This document shows positions 14,617 to 17,120 of a DNA stretch of 17,120 nt, piece by piece. The notes beneath the pieces are model-generated. The model was not told the origin of the DNA. It worked only from the letters and a program-made list of their open reading frames with translations, and did not search any database. The number at the start of each line of letters is the position of its first letter. Position 1 is the stretch's first letter. Both the position numbers and the translations under genes were made by a program. Origin of the DNA: Nitrospinaceae bacterium. GTDB taxonomy: Bacteria > Nitrospinota > Nitrospinia > Nitrospinales > VA-1. The stretch covers positions 1 to 17,120 of the forward strand of contig JAJDBA010000065.1 in assembly GCA_029261675.1 (NCBI GenBank), given 5' to 3'.

Positions 14617-17120
14617 TATCGCCTTTGAATACTTTATAAATCCCATCTTGTTTCAACGTGGTCATCCCATCACTAAGAGCTTGTTCGCGAAGTTCTTCTA
14701 CGAGGCTCTGCTTCATAACCATTCGTTTGATTTCGTCTGTGCCCTCAAGACATTCATGAATACCTGTTCTCCCTGCATATCCCTTGTCATTACAGGAATC
14801 GCAACCCACAGGTCTTTTAAGCATTAGATCATCTGTGTACTCAATATTCAGATTTTTAAAATCTTCTTCCCCATATTCTTTAACCAGGGAATCGAATTCT
14901 TCTTGGCTGGGATGATAATCTTCCTTACATTTTTTACATAAGGTGCGGACCAGACGTTGCGCGACAATGAGTAGTAAGGCGTCGGCAAAATTTAGCGGAT
15001 TCATTCCCATATCAATCAATCGAGTAATAGTTTCAGGCGCTGAGTTGGTATGCAGGGTGCTAAATACCAAATGACCTGTTAGGGAGGCTTCGAGTCCTAT
15101 CGAACAGGTTTCTGCATCACGCATTTCACCGACCATGATGACGTCAGGATCACCACGGAGAAAAGATTTCATGGCCCGGGCAAAATCCAGTCCAATCTTA
15201 TTCAGCATCTGTACCTGTCTGAGTCCTTTTTGTGTTATTTCAACAGGGTCTTCTGCCGTCCATATTTTTCTTTCGGGTTTATTGATAAAGCCCAGTGTGG
15301 AATGCAGTGTTGTTGTTTTTCCTGATCCTGTAGGTCCTACAACCAGTATTAAACCATAGGGCTTTGCTGCAGATTCTTGAATTAAATTCAGGTTGCGGTC
15401 ACTAAAATTCATTCCTTCGAGTGGAATAGGTTTGCTGGCAGCTAGAATTCGTAATACTGCGTCTTCATTGCCACCAACGGTTGGGCAGGTTGCAACGCGA
15501 TATTCGATTTCTTTTCTTCCATAGCGCATTTTTATTTTACCGTCCTGAGGCATTCGTCTTTCTGCAATATCCAGTTTGGACATAATTTTTATTCTGGATA
15601 TAAGTGCCTGCTTATAAATGCAAGGGATTTCTTCGTAAATATCGCACGTACCGTCTTTTCGGAAGCGGACCAGAACGTTTTCTTTGCCTACGCCTGGTTC
15701 AATATGAATGTCTGAAACTCCGCGTTCGTAGGCATCAATTAAAACTTTGTTGACCAGTCGTACGATGGTGCTGTCTGTTTCACTGATTGCGTTGGCTCCA
15801 TCATCTTCCTCAGTAGTGTCAACATCCAACTCTGCTTGCTCATCTTTTAACGCACTCAACAAACTGGACATTTCTTCTGTTACGGTTTCTTCATTTCCAA
15901 TATTTGTTTCATCAATACCTAAAGAAGAATTTAGAAAGTCGAGAATATCAACCTTCAAACCAATTTTGTATTCGATTTCTTTTTTTGGAAAGATCTGTTT
16001 GATGTTTTGGTTTTTGTCTGGATTTAATGGGTCATTAATCAGGATGGTTATTTTTTTGTCTGTTTTTTGAATAGGTATCCAGAAATTTTTTGTCAGAAAA
16101 TTTCGATTTAATCCTGTCATTATTTCTGATGGTAGAATTACAGTGTCGCTATAACTAAAATGAGGCAACTGGTAGAAATTTTCGAGAGATTTACCCAAGT
16201 CTTTGCGTTGAATTTTTAGGTCAATCATCAAAACAGATTCTAAATCCATTTGCCCTTTTCTAGCTTTAGCGGTTGATTGGGTGAGCTCCTCATCTGTGAT
16301 AATGCCGTTCTGGGTTAAATAGCTAAATTTTGTAGGTTTGGGTTCCACGTATTTTGCTTGATTGTGAAATGCTAGAGCCAAAGTTTCAGCAATTATGGAT
16401 GCGCTTTTCTCGTCTTGTTCGGTAAACCCACCTCCAGTTAATTTATTCACAACTTGTACTACACCCATAAGCTTTCCGGAAAAAATCATGGGATAGCCCA
16501 TAACAGATTTTGTGATGTTTCCAGATTGCTTATCCCAGGAACTGTCAAACCTCAGGTCAGGGTGATAAGCAACGAGTTCCTCATTATTATAGACGTCATT
16601 AATATTTACGTTTTTCTGTTCCATTGCAACCCAGCCGGCAATGCTGGTCGGAGAAATAGGAAGGCGGATTTCATTAATTTGGTCGCCTGATTTTACCTTT
16701 GAAAAAATTTCATTGCTTTGGTGGTCGACAGCATAAATTGTGATGGCTTGCGATTCAAAAAGTCGTAATATAGAATCTTTCAATTCTATAAGAATTTCAT
16801 CAATATTTTTTGCAGAATGAATGGCCTGAGAAATCCGATGCAAGCCTTCTTCAGGAGCAATTGGGGCTTCCATAGAGATAGAGCTCATACCAAACTCTTC
16901 TTCTAAACGAGAAAGTATTTGACCTATTGCAGGAGATACTTCTCTTGCCAATTTAAATTCTTGTTCGCTAAATGGTTCTCCATTTTTACGATGTATTACT
17001 TCCATCACTCCAACAAGTTTTTTGTTATGAGGAATAGGCAATACCATTAGAGAGCGGGTGCGAATGCTTAACACACTGTCGAGGGTCGAGCCTTGTGATA
17101 GTTTTGGGTGGAATTGGGCG
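14579..17120 (-). CDS. GspE/PilB-type secretion or pilus assembly ATPase with GAF domains (5' partial)
   Basis: The reading frame stays open to the window edge. A GTG at 17074 is the first start-like codon inside, but the residues before it continue the fold, so the true start lies outside. From the N-terminus it shows the end of one GAF domain (to about 16900) and a complete GAF domain (about 16843-16355, LHRISQAIHSAKNID to ALAFHNQ). An MshEN/T2SSE-N-like helical domain follows (about 16327-15920), then the ATPase. The ATPase has Walker A GPTGSGKT (15314-15337) and a Walker B region GDPDVIMVGEMRD (15116-15154). It also has the His-box segment TGHLVFSTLHTN and a CxxC...CxxC zinc site (LCKKC, CDSCNDKG). 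It should drive type IV pilus extension or type II secretion. The GAF sensors suggest ligand control of the motor. Whether it is PilB or GspE cannot be decided without neighbours. Confidence 0.92.
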   Translation of the reverse strand, partial: AQFHPKLSQGSTLDSVLSIRTRSLMVLPIPHNKKLVGVMEVIHRKNGEPFSEQEFKLAREVSPAIGQILSRLEEEFGMSSISMEAPIAPEEGLHRISQAIHSAKNIDEILIELKDSILRLFESQAITIYAVDHQSNEIFSKVKSGDQINEIRLPISPTSIAGWVAMEQKNVNINDVYNNEELVAYHPDLRFDSSWDKQSGNITKSVMGYPMIFSGKLMGVVQVVNKLTGGGFTEQDEKSASIIAETLALAFHNQAKYVEPKPTKFSYLTQNGIITDEELTQSTAKARKGQMDLESVLMIDLKIQRKDLGKSLENFYQLPHFSYSDTVILPSEIMTGLNRNFLTKNFWIPIQKTDKKITILINDPLNPDKNQNIKQIFPKKEIEYKIGLKVDILDFLNSSLGIDETNIGNEETVTEEMSSLLSALKDEQAELDVDTTEEDDGANAISETDSTIVRLVNKVLIDAYERGVSDIHIEPGVGKENVLVRFRKDGTCDIYEEIPCIYKQALISRIKIMSKLDIAERRMPQDGKIKMRYGRKEIEYRVATCPTVGGNEDAVLRILAASKPIPLEGMNFSDRNLNLIQESAAKPYGLILVVGPTGSGKTTTLHSTLGFINKPERKIWTAEDPVEITQKGLRQVQMLNKIGLDFARAMKSFLRGDPDVIMVGEMRDAETCSIGLEASLTGHLVFSTLHTNSAPETITRLIDMGMNPLNFADALLLIVAQRLVRTLCKKCKEDYHPSQEEFDSLVKEYGEEDFKNLNIEYTDDLMLKRPVGCDSCNDKGYAGRTGIHECLEGTDEIKRMVMKQSLVEELREQALSDGMTTLKQDGIYKVFKGDTDLKQVMAVCIV

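Noticed and set aside
17072..17074. GTG at 17074 as the true start of the GAF-ATPase gene
   Set aside because: Residues encoded between 17075 and 17120 stay in frame and continue a GAF-like sequence (HPKLSQGSTLDS). The gene therefore most likely begins outside the window.

Overview
The window is a densely packed, moderately AT-rich chromosomal segment from a Gram-negative bacterium. It carries two signal-peptide proteins, one of them TolC-like, a secretion/pilus-type assembly ATPase and a site-2 protease. A folate-dependent TrmFO, the dprA-topA-trmFO gene order and the overall protein style point away from gamma-proteobacteria. A Nitrospinota- or Desulfobacterota-like lineage is my best guess, but this is inference from family resemblance only. 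I see no tRNA, rRNA, insertion sequence, prophage gene or CRISPR array.

Region 1 (1-4990) is the greater part of a tryptophan operon in the order trpG-trpD-trpC-trpF-trpB-trpA. It converts chorismate-derived anthranilate to tryptophan. The genes are almost fused: trpF/trpC, trpB/trpF and trpA/trpB overlap, and trpG/trpD and trpD/trpC are 1-2 bases apart. trpE would be expected just upstream, outside the window. Catalytic residues are intact in every enzyme.

Region 2 (5002-6463) continues the same strand with almost no spacing. A GT2 glycosyltransferase is followed by an exported leucine-rich-repeat protein made of eight consecutive 27-residue repeats. These may be transcribed with the trp genes, but nothing in their sequence suggests a role in tryptophan synthesis.

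Region 3 (6514-8661) holds proA (proline synthesis) and, 9 bases later, a GTG-started polytopic M50 (site-2 protease type) metalloprotease. A 445-base gene-free stretch follows, AT-rich and containing several short palindromes. It is the only long non-coding gap in the window.

Region 4 (9107-14577) is a second tight cluster: a small exported TolC-like helical protein overlapping dprA, then topA and trmFO. It combines incoming ssDNA handling, DNA supercoil relaxation and tRNA m5U54 methylation.

Region 5 (14579-17120, minus strand) is a large GspE/PilB-type ATPase with N-terminal GAF domains. Its 5' end runs off the window. It converges on trmFO with a single base between the stop codons.

Most of the window is recognisable housekeeping. 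I do not see a convincing new multi-gene system. The items best worth a second look are the periodic LRR protein, the compact TolC-like protein, the GAF-sensor assembly ATPase and the 445-base intergenic region.
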